Assembly (NCBI RefSeq): GCF_020012125.1
Contig: NZ_JAIFAG010000001.1
Location: 3,472,001-3,536,000 of the forward strand
DNA: 64,000 bases
Direction of reading: 5' to 3'
Source of the DNA: Hymenobacter psoromatis
Lineage (GTDB): Bacteria > Bacteroidota > Bacteroidia > Cytophagales > Hymenobacteraceae
Shown here: piece after piece, positions 43,880-53,612 of the stretch
How the letters are laid out: each line of letters opens with the position of its first letter
Numbering within the stretch: position 1 is the first letter of the stretch
Position numbers and translations under genes: made by a program
Notes under the pieces: model-generated
Seen by the model: only the letters and a program-made list of their open reading frames with translations
The model's database searches: none
What the model was told of the DNA's origin: nothing

Positions 43880-44950
43880 TTACTTGGCAATATACAAGGA
43901 GTAGTAGCGGGCCAGGTCGGCATCGGGCCAGAGCGCCCCGCCACCGTCGAAATAGTCGGCCAACTGGGCGGCCAGGCGCGGGGCTAGGCTCACGCCCTTC
44001 GAGCCAAAGCCCCCAAACAAACTCAGCCAGGACAAGGCCGGGTGGCGGCCCAGCAGCGGGCGGCGGTCGCGCACGGCGGGCCGCACCCCGCGCCGCTCGC
44101 CCACCACCCCGAAGGGCAGCGCCGTGAGCGCCGCCAGCCGCCCGGCCAGCTCGCGCTGGTCGGCCGGGCCGGGGTTGTCAGGGAAGGGCGGCCAGCGATA
44201 GGTGGCCCCCACCCGAAACTGCCCCTCCCTACCCCCCGGCACCACGTAGGCCCCCCGATTGAGAACCTGCGCGGCGCTGAGGCCCGGCACCGCCACGTCG
44301 AGCACCGCGCCCTGGTTGGGAGTCAGCGGCAGCCAGCCGAAGTGCGGGCCGGCCAGCGCGCCCGCGCCCTGGCAGCACACCACGTGCCGGGCGCGCACCT
44401 GCCCAGGGGGGTAGGCCACGCCGGTGCCGTCGCTAACGAGCGCCTCCCAGCTAAAAGTTTCTTCGCGCAGCCAGCCTGCCGGCCGCCCCTCGGCGGCTAG
44501 GGCGGCCAGCAGGGCCTCCACGCGCAAGTGGCCGCCACCGCGCAGCCACGCGCCGCCGTGCGGGGCCAGCAGCCCCGGCCGCACAATGGGCGCAGTTTCG
44601 ATTTTTTCTACGAAGCCCTGCCAGGGGTCAGCGGCGGCGCGGGCCAGCATTTGCCGCTGCTCTTCTTCTGAGCCGAAGACCTTGAGAATGGGCGAGTTCT
44701 GGAAAAAATCCTCGTTAAATTCCTGATTCAAGGCTTCGTAATACGCCACCGCGTAGGGCAGCGTTTCCTGGGCCCGCCAGGTGAGGGCGAAGCGCTTGCC
44801 GGCCACCGGGTTCATGAGGCCGGCGGCCACCCGCGAGGCGGTATCGGGCCGGGGCTCGTCGTAGACGAGCACGCGGTGGCCGCGCCCGCGCAGCTCGCGG
44901 GCGAGCACTGCGCCAGCTATGCCGTGGCCGATGAGGAGGTAGTCGTACAT
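43880..44950 (-). CDS. FAD-dependent oxidoreductase (DAO family)
   Basis: 356 residues from ATG 44950; a start at 44980 would include part of the flanking palindrome. The FAD dinucleotide motif is at the very N-terminus (YDYLLIGHGIAGAVLARELR, ending RVLVYDE). SRVAAGLMNPVAGKR is the conserved flavin-contact loop, and the C-terminal phrase LSLFGGFGSKGVSLAP is the second flavin-contact loop of glycine/D-amino-acid oxidase and MnmC-C-like proteins. No signal, so cytoplasmic. Probably an amine oxidase; the substrate is not evident. Divergent from the MBL hydrolase. Confidence 0.88.
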   Translation of the reverse strand: MYDYLLIGHGIAGAVLARELRGRGHRVLVYDEPRPDTASRVAAGLMNPVAGKRFALTWRAQETLPYAVAYYEALNQEFNEDFFQNSPILKVFGSEEEQRQMLARAAADPWQGFVEKIETAPIVRPGLLAPHGGAWLRGGGHLRVEALLAALAAEGRPAGWLREETFSWEALVSDGTGVAYPPGQVRARHVVCCQGAGALAGPHFGWLPLTPNQGAVLDVAVPGLSAAQVLNRGAYVVPGGREGQFRVGATYRWPPFPDNPGPADQRELAGRLAALTALPFGVVGERRGVRPAVRDRRPLLGRHPALSWLSLFGGFGSKGVSLAPRLAAQLADYFDGGGALWPDADLARYYSLYIAK

Positions 44951-44971
44951 TTTTAGTGCTTGGTTGGAGCC

Positions 44972-45013
44972 GTTTGTCATGGCGAGCGCAGCGCAGCAAT
45001 CGCCATGACAAAC
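44972..45013. repeat. Short inverted repeat, family B
   Basis: GTTTGTCATGGCG at 44972-44984 and CGCCATGACAAAC at 45001-45013 are perfect 13-bp arms around AGCGCAGCGCAGCAAT. It shares GCGAGCGCAGCG and CAATCGCC with the 61179-61272 repeat. It lies between the divergent oxidoreductase and MBL genes. Confidence 0.75.
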
Positions 45014-45032
45014 AGTGCTACCCAGGAACCGC

Positions 45033-45040
45033 TAACTTTG
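45033..45040 (+). promoter_or_regulatory. Bacteroidota -7 element directly before the MBL gene
   Basis: TAACTTTG matches TAnnTTTG exactly and ends 4 bp before the ATG at 45045. Transcription would start on or beside the ATG, so the mRNA may be leaderless. Confidence 0.45.
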
Positions 45041-45044
45041 CCAA

Positions 45045-45689
45045 ATGCTTCGCGTCGTCAGTTTTACCTTCAACGCCTTTGGCGAAAACACCTATCTGCT
45101 CATCGATGAGGCCACCCGCGCCACGGCCATCGTGGACCCCGGCGCGTACTCGCCGGCCGAGCAGCAGACGTTGCGCGCCTACATCGAGGGCGAAAAGCTG
45201 GACGTGCAATACCTGCTCAATACCCACGCCCACATCGACCATGTGCTCGGCAACGCCTTTGTAATGAGGCAATTCAGGGAAATCCCGTTTTTGCTGCACG
45301 CGCTGGACCTGCCCACGCTGCGGGCGGTACCCACCTACGCCGGACCCTACGGCTTCCCGGCCTACGAGCCCGCCGAGCCTACCGGCGAGCTGGCGGCGGG
45401 CCAAGTCGTTGGGCTGGGCGAGAGCCGGTTGGAGGTGCGCTTCGCACCGGGCCACGCGCCCGGCCACGTGGTGCTCTACGACCAGGCCGGCGGGCAGCTC
45501 ATTGGCGGCGACGTGCTGTTTCGGGGCAGCATCGGGCGCACCGACCTGCCGGGCGGCAGCCACCAGATATTACTGCAAAGCATTGAGCGCGAATTATTAA
45601 CCCTGCCCGACGCCACGGTGGTATACCCCGGCCACGGCCCGGCCACCACTATTGGCGCGGAGCGGCGCAGCAACCCGTTTTTAACCTAG
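45045..45689 (+). CDS. MBL-fold metallo-hydrolase, glyoxalase II-like
   Basis: 214 residues from ATG 45045. The metal site is THAHIDHVLG (H61, H63, D65, H66), followed by the third His in APGHAPGHVVLY-like context (FAPGHAPGHVV) and Asp in LIGGDVLFRGSIGRTDLPGG. The last phrase is typical of the short YcbL/glyoxalase II-like subgroup, which hydrolyses thioesters. No signal. Monocistronic, upstream of pssA with a 130-bp gap. Confidence 0.9.
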   Translation: MLRVVSFTFNAFGENTYLLIDEATRATAIVDPGAYSPAEQQTLRAYIEGEKLDVQYLLNTHAHIDHVLGNAFVMRQFREIPFLLHALDLPTLRAVPTYAGPYGFPAYEPAEPTGELAAGQVVGLGESRLEVRFAPGHAPGHVVLYDQAGGQLIGGDVLFRGSIGRTDLPGGSHQILLQSIERELLTLPDATVVYPGHGPATTIGAERRSNPFLT

Positions 45690-45818
45690 CTGCCTGGCCA
45701 GCCCTACCCCTCAGCAAGCTGGCGAAGAGAGCAGCCCCACACGGCTGCTTTTGCCAGCGTACTTTAACTGCGGCGCAGGCGCAACCGGGCCCTACGCTAC
45801 CCTCAGGATTACTCTCGC

Positions 45819-46592
45819 TTGAAACGACATATTCCCAACGCGCTGACCTGCCTCAACCTGCTGTGCGGGTGCCTGGCGCTCACCTTTATTTTTCGGGGCG
45901 AACTGGTGATGGGCGCCTACCTGGTGGGCGTGGCGGCAGTAGCCGATTTTTTCGACGGGCTGCTGGCGCGGGCGCTGCGCGTATCGTCGCCCATCGGCAA
46001 GGACCTCGATTCGCTGGCCGATATGGTGTCATTTGGAGTGGTGCCGGGGGCCATAATGTACCAGCTGATACAAATGCCGATTCCTGGGCAAGCCACAACG
46101 CATAACTACTTGGATGGCCTCGACAGCCTTCATGCAGGCGCACTCCTGCTTCCTTTTGGCGGATTCATTCTTACTATTTTTTCGGCGTTGCGGCTGGCTA
46201 AGTTTAATAATGACACGCGGCAGACGACCTCGTTTATCGGGCTTCCTACCCCCGCCTGCACGCTGGTAGTGGCCTCGCTGCCGCTCATTCTGGCCCGCAA
46301 TGAGTTTGGGCTGGACCGCTTCATTCTGAACCCCTGGCTGCTGCTGGGCCTCACCGTGGTACTGTCGGGCTTGCTGGTGGCGGAGCTACCGCTTTTTGCC
46401 CTCAAATTCAAGAACCTGCGGTGGCGGGGAAACCGGCGGCGGCTTATTTTTGTAGGGCTGGCTTTAGGGCTGGTGGGCTGGCTGCGGGCGGCGGGCATAC
46501 CGCTGGCGGTGCTGCTCTACGTGCTGCTATCGGTGCCCGGCCGGGTGCGCAGCCGCGACGTGGCCGAGGCCGACCCGACTACCCCGCAATAA
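45819..46592 (+). CDS. pssA: CDP-diacylglycerol-serine O-phosphatidyltransferase
   Basis: 257 residues from TTG 45819; the N-terminus KRHIPNALTCLNLLCGCLAL matches the family exactly at this point, so TTG is the start. The CDP-alcohol phosphotransferase motif is complete: DGLLARALRVSSPIGKDLDS, then LAD (DG..AR..G...D...D). Six to eight membrane helices. It makes phosphatidylserine, the precursor of phosphatidylethanolamine, at the inner membrane. The decarboxylase psd is not in the window. Confidence 0.94.
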   Translation: MKRHIPNALTCLNLLCGCLALTFIFRGELVMGAYLVGVAAVADFFDGLLARALRVSSPIGKDLDSLADMVSFGVVPGAIMYQLIQMPIPGQATTHNYLDGLDSLHAGALLLPFGGFILTIFSALRLAKFNNDTRQTTSFIGLPTPACTLVVASLPLILARNEFGLDRFILNPWLLLGLTVVLSGLLVAELPLFALKFKNLRWRGNRRRLIFVGLALGLVGWLRAAGIPLAVLLYVLLSVPGRVRSRDVAEADPTTPQ

Positions 46593-46692
46593 GGTAACGG
46601 GCCGCGCCGTTCGGGTTATTTTAAGTAATTAACTTGTTTCTGAATCAGCAAAAAAGGACGGTCATGCTCATCTGACAGCTTTTATTATTTCT

Positions 46693-49600
46693 ATGCGAAA
46701 CTTCTTCTCGTTGCTGCTACTGGGGGTGCTGGCGGGTTTGGTTGGGCCCGCGCGCGCCCAGCCGGGCAGCCCCGGCCAGGCCGGGCCAGTGGCGCTTAGC
46801 TGGACCGTGTACACCAGCCTGCGCGCTCCCAACGCCAGTCCTGACACGCCGCCGCGCCGGATACCAACCTTCGTGGGGGCCTACCACGGGCCCACCGACG
46901 TGGTGGGCACCTACACCCTGCGCGTGCCCGGCACGGCAGCCAGCGGCGAGCTGCAAAATACTGTGTACGAGCCTTTTTCGGCGGCCGATGCGGCGCTGCT
47001 CGGCAACGCCGCCCTACCCCCCACCCCGGCCCTGACGCTGCGCTTCGGCACCGAGGCGCGCCGGCCCTACACCTACGTACTGCTGAAGCCGGTGCGCCGC
47101 AACCCCCAAACCGGCCAGGCTGAGCGGCTGCTCTCGTTCAGCTACGCCTACCAGGCGGCCGATGGCACGGCGGCTACCCGTACCACGGCGGCCCACACGT
47201 TTGCCGCGGCTTCGGTGCTGCGCGTCGGCGACTGGTATAAAATCGGGGTGCCGCGCAGCGGGGTGTATAAGCTCGACGCGGCCACCTTGCAGAAGCTGGG
47301 CCTACCCCCCACCCTCGACCCCAACCGCTTGCAGCTCTATGGCAACGCCACCGGCATTTTGCCGCAGGCCAACGCCACCCCCCGTCCCGACGACCTGGTA
47401 GAGAACAACCTGTACTTTCAGGGCGACGGCAACAATACGCTGGACGCAGGCGAGTTCTTTCTCTTCTACGCCAGGGGGCCGCACACTTGGCGAGCCAGCC
47501 AGCCGGGCCGGGCGGCGGCCCAATCGCAGCCGGGGCTCTATGAGCTGCTGGGCGAGGGCGGGCGCTTTAAGCACCTTAATAATATTTATTGCGACACGGC
47601 CTACTATTTTCTCACGGTGGGCGCGCAGCTTGGGCGGCGCGTCGCGCCGGCGGCGGTGCCGGGCCAGCCGGCCACGGGCGCGGCCATTACCACCTTTCTG
47701 GACCGGCGCTACTATGAGCACGACCTAGTGAGTGTGTTGCGCTCGGGCCGGCGCTGGCTGGGCGAGTCGTTTCAGACGGGGACCAGCCAGGACTTCGTTT
47801 TCAGCGGTGACGGCAACCAGCCGCTGGCCGACCTGGTGGCCGGCGACACCCTGCGCCTGACGGTGGCTACCGCCAACACGGCCCTGCAGAGCAGCAGCTT
47901 TGATGTGGCGCTGGGCGGTACCCGCCTGGGTAATTCGCAGCTTAACGGGGTTCCGACCGGCGACTTTCCGACGGTGGCTAACACCGATTTCCGCACCTTC
48001 ACGACACAGATACCGGCTGGCCTCACCGACCCCAAGGTGACGCTTAGCTTCACGTCGAACGACGCGGGCGGCACGGGCTACCTCGACTACCTGGAGCTGG
48101 TGGTGAAGCGCCAGCTGCGCCTGAGCGCGTCTTTTCTGGAATTTAACTCCCTGAACTACCAGCGCGGAGCGGGCACGGTGGGCACTTTCACGGTGGCTAA
48201 TGCCGGCGGTGCGCAGGTGTGGGAGGTGACTAACCCATGCCGGGCCCGCGCCCAGGTGCTGGATGCGAGCGGCGACTTCGTGGCCTACACCGACTCGCTG
48301 CGCGAGTTTGTGGCGGTACAGCCGGGCGGCACCTTCGACATGCCCCGGCTCTTTGGCAAAATTCCGAACCAAAACCTGCACGCCCTTAATACCGACGGCA
48401 AGCTCGACCTGGTCATTGTGACCTACCCCCCCTTCCGGGCGCAGGCGCAGCGGCTGGCCGACCACCGCCGCGATTACAATGGCCTGAACGTGGCCGTGGT
48501 GACGACCAAGGAGGTATTCAACGAGTACAGCTCGGGGGGGCAGGACGTGACGGCTATCCGCGATTTGATGAAGCAGGTGTACAACCGCAACCCCGACCCC
48601 ACCGCCCGGCGCAATTATCTGCTCTTGTTTGGCGATGCTTCTTTCGATTATAAGTCGTCGCCCTTTAATGATAAAAGCCAGGAGCCGGCCTGGTGGGCTA
48701 CTCGCGCCCCATTCACAACTACGGCCGACTTCGACCGGGCCAACCAGAATTTCGTGCCTACTTACGAGTCGCGCGAGTCGTTTTTGCCGGTTAGCAGCTC
48801 CTACAACGGGGGCCGCGTGAACCTGGAGGGCGAGAACAGCTACTCGTCGGAAGACTATTTTGGGCTGCTCGACGACAGCGAGGGCTACTGGCTGGAATCA
48901 TCGGGCGCTACGTTTGAAGCTACCGACATTGGCGTGGGCCGGCTGCCGGTGCACCAGCCCACGGGCCAGCCCGCCACCGACGACACGCAGGCCCGGCAGG
49001 TGGTGGATAAGCTCATCGATTACGACTCGCCCGCCAGCTTCGGCAAGTGGCGCAACCGCATTACGCTCGCTGCCGACGACGGCAACAACCCCGATTTTGT
49101 GATGGAGTCGGAGCAGCAGTTCGCGGCGACCATTCAGGGGAGCGAGCCGGCCTACAACCTGCGCAAGGACTACCTCGACTTGTTTCCGCAAATCAGCACG
49201 GCGGCCGGGCAGCGTTCGCCAGCCACGGTAGCGGCCATCGATGAGTCGTTGGAGCAGGGCTCCTTGTTGATTGGCTACACCGGCCACGGTGGCCCCACTG
49301 GCCTGGCCGATGAGCAGATAGTGACCATTCCGTCGCTGCTGGCCCTGCAAAACCTGCACCGGCTCACGTTTTTCGTGACGGGCACCTGCGACCTGAGTAC
49401 CTACGACAACCCCGACCGCACCTCGGCTGGCGAGCAGGTGCTCACGAACAATCCCACGGGCGGCGCGGTGGGGTTATTCAGCACCACGCGGGTAGTGCTG
49501 TCCAATTTCAACACCCAGCTGGTAGATGCGTTTTATGCGCAAGTGCTCACGCGCAATGCGGCCGGCACTCTACCCTACGTAGGCTTTGCCACCGGCACGG

Positions 49601-50805
49601 CCAAAAACCTGACGGTGAGCGGCGACCTTAATAACCGCAACTACACCCTGCTGGCCGACCCCACCACCCGCCTCGCCTACCCCAGCCAGCGCGTGGTGCT
49701 CGACTCTATTAATGGCCGGTCCGTGCGGTCGGTGGCGCTCAGCCTCGATACCTTGCAGGCCTTGGGCCAAGTGCGCCTGAGCGGCCACGTGGAGAAGGGC
49801 GGCGTGCTCAACACAAGCTTCGGCGGCACGGCCGACATCACGATTTTCGATAAGCCCGTGACCGTGCAAACCCTGGGCGACCAAAGCCCACCGGAGCCAG
49901 TCGTGACCCAGGAAAACGTTATTTACGGCGGCCAGGCCACGGTGCGCGCCGGGCGCTTTTCGGTTAAATTCGTGGTGCCCAAAGACATTGCCTACAACGT
50001 AGGGCTGGGTAAAATCAGCCTCTACGCCCAGGACCCCGTGAACAAAGTAGATGCCCAGGGCTACCAGCTGGCCCCGGTGGGCGGGGCCTCGCGCAAGGCC
50101 GCCAACGACACCCGCCCGCCGCTGGTGCACCTCTGGCTGAACACCATCGAAACGCCCAACGACAGCTCCTTCGTGTCGGGCGCGGCTACCAGCCCTACCC
50201 CCTACCTACTGGCGCGCCTCAAGGATGAGTCGGGCATTAATACGTCGAGCGCGGGCGTGGGGCACGACATTACGGCTACCCTCGACAATGACCCCAGTAA
50301 GCTGGTAGTGGTAAACAGCGCCTACACCACCGACGTGGACAACTTCCGCACCGGGCTGGTGCGCTACCTCTACAAAGACCTGGCCCCTGGCCCCCACACT
50401 ATCCGCCTTAAAGCCTGGGACACGCACAATAATTCGGCCGAGGGCACGGTTGACTTCCTCGTAGAGCAGTCGGCGCAGCTCGCCCTCTCGCACGTGCTCA
50501 ACTACCCGAATCCGTTCAGCAACATCACTACCTTTCACTTCGACCAGACGAGCGCCGGCCAGGAGTTGGACGTGCAGGTGCAGATTTTTACCATTGCCGG
50601 CCGCCTCGTGAAAACGCTGCGCGCTAACTTTCCCACCAGTACCGCCCACATGCCCAGCACGTTGCAAGACCCTTCGCTAACCTGGAACGGCCGCGACGAC
50701 TACAACGACCAGCTGGCGCGGGGCGTGTACGTGTACCGCGTGAGCGTGCGCGTTCCCGGCGGCCAGACCGCCACTAAGTTTGAGAAGTTAGTTTTGTTGA
50801 ATTAA
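46693..50805 (+). CDS. porU: Type IX secretion system sortase PorU
   Basis: 1370 residues from ATG 46693, with a signal peptide (FFSLLLLGVLAGLVGPARAQ). The gingipain-like C25 peptidase domain covers about 570-960; its catalytic residues are H865 in GYTGHGGPTG and C899 in VTGTCDLSTY. The beta-rich first half and the immunoglobulin-like part after it are normal for PorU. It ends in a T9SS-type C-terminal domain (LNYPNPFSNITTFHF ... KLVLLN). PorU removes the sorting signal of cargo at the cell surface and attaches it to A-LPS. porV follows after 101 bp. Confidence 0.95.
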   Translation: MRNFFSLLLLGVLAGLVGPARAQPGSPGQAGPVALSWTVYTSLRAPNASPDTPPRRIPTFVGAYHGPTDVVGTYTLRVPGTAASGELQNTVYEPFSAADAALLGNAALPPTPALTLRFGTEARRPYTYVLLKPVRRNPQTGQAERLLSFSYAYQAADGTAATRTTAAHTFAAASVLRVGDWYKIGVPRSGVYKLDAATLQKLGLPPTLDPNRLQLYGNATGILPQANATPRPDDLVENNLYFQGDGNNTLDAGEFFLFYARGPHTWRASQPGRAAAQSQPGLYELLGEGGRFKHLNNIYCDTAYYFLTVGAQLGRRVAPAAVPGQPATGAAITTFLDRRYYEHDLVSVLRSGRRWLGESFQTGTSQDFVFSGDGNQPLADLVAGDTLRLTVATANTALQSSSFDVALGGTRLGNSQLNGVPTGDFPTVANTDFRTFTTQIPAGLTDPKVTLSFTSNDAGGTGYLDYLELVVKRQLRLSASFLEFNSLNYQRGAGTVGTFTVANAGGAQVWEVTNPCRARAQVLDASGDFVAYTDSLREFVAVQPGGTFDMPRLFGKIPNQNLHALNTDGKLDLVIVTYPPFRAQAQRLADHRRDYNGLNVAVVTTKEVFNEYSSGGQDVTAIRDLMKQVYNRNPDPTARRNYLLLFGDASFDYKSSPFNDKSQEPAWWATRAPFTTTADFDRANQNFVPTYESRESFLPVSSSYNGGRVNLEGENSYSSEDYFGLLDDSEGYWLESSGATFEATDIGVGRLPVHQPTGQPATDDTQARQVVDKLIDYDSPASFGKWRNRITLAADDGNNPDFVMESEQQFAATIQGSEPAYNLRKDYLDLFPQISTAAGQRSPATVAAIDESLEQGSLLIGYTGHGGPTGLADEQIVTIPSLLALQNLHRLTFFVTGTCDLSTYDNPDRTSAGEQVLTNNPTGGAVGLFSTTRVVLSNFNTQLVDAFYAQVLTRNAAGTLPYVGFATGTAKNLTVSGDLNNRNYTLLADPTTRLAYPSQRVVLDSINGRSVRSVALSLDTLQALGQVRLSGHVEKGGVLNTSFGGTADITIFDKPVTVQTLGDQSPPEPVVTQENVIYGGQATVRAGRFSVKFVVPKDIAYNVGLGKISLYAQDPVNKVDAQGYQLAPVGGASRKAANDTRPPLVHLWLNTIETPNDSSFVSGAATSPTPYLLARLKDESGINTSSAGVGHDITATLDNDPSKLVVVNSAYTTDVDNFRTGLVRYLYKDLAPGPHTIRLKAWDTHNNSAEGTVDFLVEQSAQLALSHVLNYPNPFSNITTFHFDQTSAGQELDVQVQIFTIAGRLVKTLRANFPTSTAHMPSTLQDPSLTWNGRDDYNDQLARGVYVYRVSVRVPGGQTATKFEKLVLLN

Positions 50806-50906
50806 TACGAAGTTGTCGTGTTGGCGTTCGCCTCACGAGACCCCACTTGCAACGTTTCACCAGCTTTTAATCATCTTATTACCAATCGTCATTTTTACCC
50901 ATTTTT

Positions 50907-52148
50907 ATGACCTTTTTTCGTGCGCTAGGCTTTACGCCGGCGCTGCTGCTAGTGGCCGCGCCGGCCGCACTGGCGCAAATAGCCACGGCCGACCTGCACA
51001 CCATCACCACGGCCGTGCCCATTCTGACGCTGAGCCCCGACGCGCGCGGCGCGTCTCTCGGCGACGCGGGCGTGGCCACTTCGCCCGATGCCAACGCGGC
51101 CTTCTACAACCCCGGCAAGCTGGGCTTTGTAGATTATAAGTACGCCTTCTCGCCGTCGTATTCGCCCTGGCTGCGCCAGATTACCGACGACATGAGCCTG
51201 AGCTACCTCTCGGGCTACGGCAAGGTGGGCACGCGGGGCGCGTTTGCGGCCTCACTGCTGTATTTCAACCTGGGCCAGATTGACTACCGCACCGGCAACA
51301 ACCTGCCGGCCGGCGAATTCAATCCCAAGGAATACGCCGTAACGGCCTCGTATGGCCAGAAGTTGGGCGAAAGCTTCGGCGTGGGCGTCACGGCCCGCTA
51401 CGTGCGCTCCAACCTGATTGGCAACGTGCAAGGCAGCGATGCGCAGGCCGGCAACTCCTTCGCCGCCGACCTGGGCGCATACTACACCAAGGACGCGACG
51501 CTGGGCGCAGGCATCTATAACTTTGCCTTTGGTCTGGCTATCAGTAACATAGGTAATAAGATGGTGTACCAGAGCCCCGTTACGGCGAGCTTCCTACCCA
51601 CCACGTTGCGCTTGGGCACGGCCATCACGCGCGAGATTGACTCGTTCAATAAAATTACCTTCGCCTTCGACGCTACCAAGCTGCTGGTGCCTTCGCCCTA
51701 CTACGAGGACCCACTGCCCGCTACGGCTACTGCGCAAGAGAAGCAGGACCAGATTAACCGGGTAAACCAAACGAACACGGAGCGGCAGTCGCAGGGCATT
51801 GTTGGGGGTATCTTTAACTCGTTCAGTGACGCACCGGGCGGCTTTCATGGCGAGCTGCAAGAAATAGACCTGCACGCGGGGGCCGAGTATTGGTACAACA
51901 ATATCATCGCGGCGCGGGTGGGCTATTTCTACGAGAATCCTCACGTGGGCGCCCGCCAGTACCTGAGCTTCGGCTTGGGCGCACGGCTATCGGTGTTCGG
52001 TGTCGATGGCACCTACCTAGTACCCAACTCGCAGGCCAACCCACTGGCCAATACCATTCGGGTATCCTTGCACTTCAACCTGAACAAGCTCTCCGACGCC
52101 TTCGACGAGAAAGGCGCGGGCGGCACCCAGGGCACGCTGCCGAACTGA
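50907..52148 (+). CDS. porV: Type IX secretion system outer-membrane protein PorV (LptO)
   Basis: 413 residues from ATG 50907. The signal peptide (ALLLVAAPAALAQ) is followed by the family signature TAVPILTLSPDARGASLGDAG and NAAFYNPGKLGFVDYKYAFS, then a FadL-like 14-strand barrel to RVSLHFNLNKLSDAF. PorV shuttles folded cargo from the translocon SprA to PorU on the outer membrane. Its place directly after porU is standard in Bacteroidota. Other por genes (porK/L/M/N) are not in the window. Confidence 0.95.
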   Translation: MTFFRALGFTPALLLVAAPAALAQIATADLHTITTAVPILTLSPDARGASLGDAGVATSPDANAAFYNPGKLGFVDYKYAFSPSYSPWLRQITDDMSLSYLSGYGKVGTRGAFAASLLYFNLGQIDYRTGNNLPAGEFNPKEYAVTASYGQKLGESFGVGVTARYVRSNLIGNVQGSDAQAGNSFAADLGAYYTKDATLGAGIYNFAFGLAISNIGNKMVYQSPVTASFLPTTLRLGTAITREIDSFNKITFAFDATKLLVPSPYYEDPLPATATAQEKQDQINRVNQTNTERQSQGIVGGIFNSFSDAPGGFHGELQEIDLHAGAEYWYNNIIAARVGYFYENPHVGARQYLSFGLGARLSVFGVDGTYLVPNSQANPLANTIRVSLHFNLNKLSDAFDEKGAGGTQGTLPN

Positions 52149-52186
52149 GTTAAGAGTCGAGGGTTAAAAGTTAAGAGTTGATGTTT

Positions 52187-52230
52187 AGGGTTGAAAGACA
52201 GTAGCTTAGCAGCAACTGTCTTTCAACCCT
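52187..52230 (+). terminator. Terminator-like stem-loop after porV
   Basis: AGGGTTGAAAGACAGT at 52187-52202 pairs perfectly with 52215-52230 (16 bp) around a 12-nt loop, followed by ACTTTTTGTATT. It is in a 165-bp gap that also has TTAAGAGTT/AACTCTTACC words shared with 9119-9225. Confidence 0.65.
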
Positions 52231-52313
52231 ACTTTTTGTATTGACCTTTGACTACAATACCCTTGCGAACTTTAACTCCTAACCCATAACTCTTACCTCT
52301 CAACTCAGACGAA

Positions 52314-53612
52314 GTGCTCAATCGCCTCCTACCCCCACCCACCTACCCGCTTACCCAACTCATTCTGCCTACCCCCGAGGTGCGGGCCCTGCCCAACGGC
52401 GCGCGCCTGCACCTGCTGGCCAACGCCGCCCAGCCCGTGCTGCGCCTGCAAGTGGTGCTGCGGGCCGGCAAGTGCTACGAGCCCCGGCCCGGCCTGGCCC
52501 AGCTCACGGCCCGGATGCTGACCGAAGGCACGGCCACGCGCTCGGCCCGCCAGGTGGCCGACGAAGTGGCGTTCTACGGCGCGTCGCTCGACTGCGAGGC
52601 TGGCCCCGACCGCGCCACGCTCACGCTCTACTGCCTGGCGCGCTACCTGCCTACCCTGCTGCCGCTGATGCGCGAGGTGCTGGCCGCGCCTACCTTCCCC
52701 GCCGATGAGCTGCGCCTGCTGCAAACCCGCCTCAGCCAGAATATGCGCGTGGAGCACCAAAAAACCAGTTTCCGGGCCAGCGAGGAATTCAACCGCTTGC
52801 TGTTTGGCGAAGACTCGGCCTACGGGCGGCCTTTCGACGAAGCGTCTTTCAATCAGCTCACGGTGGAGGAGCTACGGGCCTTCCACGCGGCGGCCTATGC
52901 GCCGGCCGGCGCCGAGATTTTTCTGAGTGGCGACGTAGCCGCTTACACCGATGAGGTAGCCGCGCAGCTGGGCGCGTGGCAGCCGGTAGGTGGCGCGGCC
53001 CTACCCCCCGCCCTGCCGCCCTGCGCCGACAGGAGCCAAGCCTACTCCACCGGCCTGGTCACGGTGCCGGTAGAGGGTAGCCTTCAGGCATCCTTGCGGG
53101 TGGGGCGGCGCTGGCCGGCCCTCACTACCGAGCAAACGCCCGAGCTACTGCTGCTGGTGAAGGTGCTGGGCGGCTACTTTGGCTCGCGCCTGATGCGTAA
53201 CATTCGGGAGGACAAGGGCTTTACCTACGGCATTCATGCCAGCGTGGTGGCCCGCGAGCAGGCCGCGGCCCTGGTCATCGGCACCGACGTGAATGGCGAG
53301 AGCGCCGAAGCCACGCGCGTCGAGATTGACCGGGAGCTGACCCGCCTGCAAACCGAGCCGCTGGGCGATGATGAGCTGGAAACCATAAAAAACTACACCT
53401 TGGGCAAGCTGCTGGGCGACTCGGCCACCATTTTCGAGCAGGCCGACCGCTACCGCTACGTGGTGCTTCAAGACCTGCGCCCCGATTACTACCCCCAGCT
53501 GATACACCAGACCCAAACCGCCACCGCTGCCGACCTGCAAGCCCTGGCCCGCACCTACCTCAGCCCTGAAGAGATGCTGACTGTAGTAGCTGGCGGCCAG
53601 TCGCCCGCCTGA
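52314..53612 (+). CDS. M16-family peptidase homologue lacking the zinc motif
   Basis: 432 residues from GTG 52314. Two M16 half-domains are seen: residues 25-210 (RALPNGARLHLL, LTARMLTEGTATRSARQV, YGASLDCEAGPDRATL) and 220-430, with the partner loop SRLMRNIREDKGFTYGIHASV that gives the conserved Arg/Tyr. The catalytic HxxEH normally follows the first Gly-Leu pair, but here GLAQLTARML stands there and no other HxxEH occurs. It is thus a non-catalytic M16 subunit, which in other systems pairs with an active one. No signal peptide is seen. The partner is not in the window. Confidence 0.85.
   Translation: MLNRLLPPPTYPLTQLILPTPEVRALPNGARLHLLANAAQPVLRLQVVLRAGKCYEPRPGLAQLTARMLTEGTATRSARQVADEVAFYGASLDCEAGPDRATLTLYCLARYLPTLLPLMREVLAAPTFPADELRLLQTRLSQNMRVEHQKTSFRASEEFNRLLFGEDSAYGRPFDEASFNQLTVEELRAFHAAAYAPAGAEIFLSGDVAAYTDEVAAQLGAWQPVGGAALPPALPPCADRSQAYSTGLVTVPVEGSLQASLRVGRRWPALTTEQTPELLLLVKVLGGYFGSRLMRNIREDKGFTYGIHASVVAREQAAALVIGTDVNGESAEATRVEIDRELTRLQTEPLGDDELETIKNYTLGKLLGDSATIFEQADRYRYVVLQDLRPDYYPQLIHQTQTATAADLQALARTYLSPEEMLTVVAGGQSPA

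Noticed and set aside
52314..53612. Active zinc peptidase
   Set aside because: No HxxEH motif is found in the chain.
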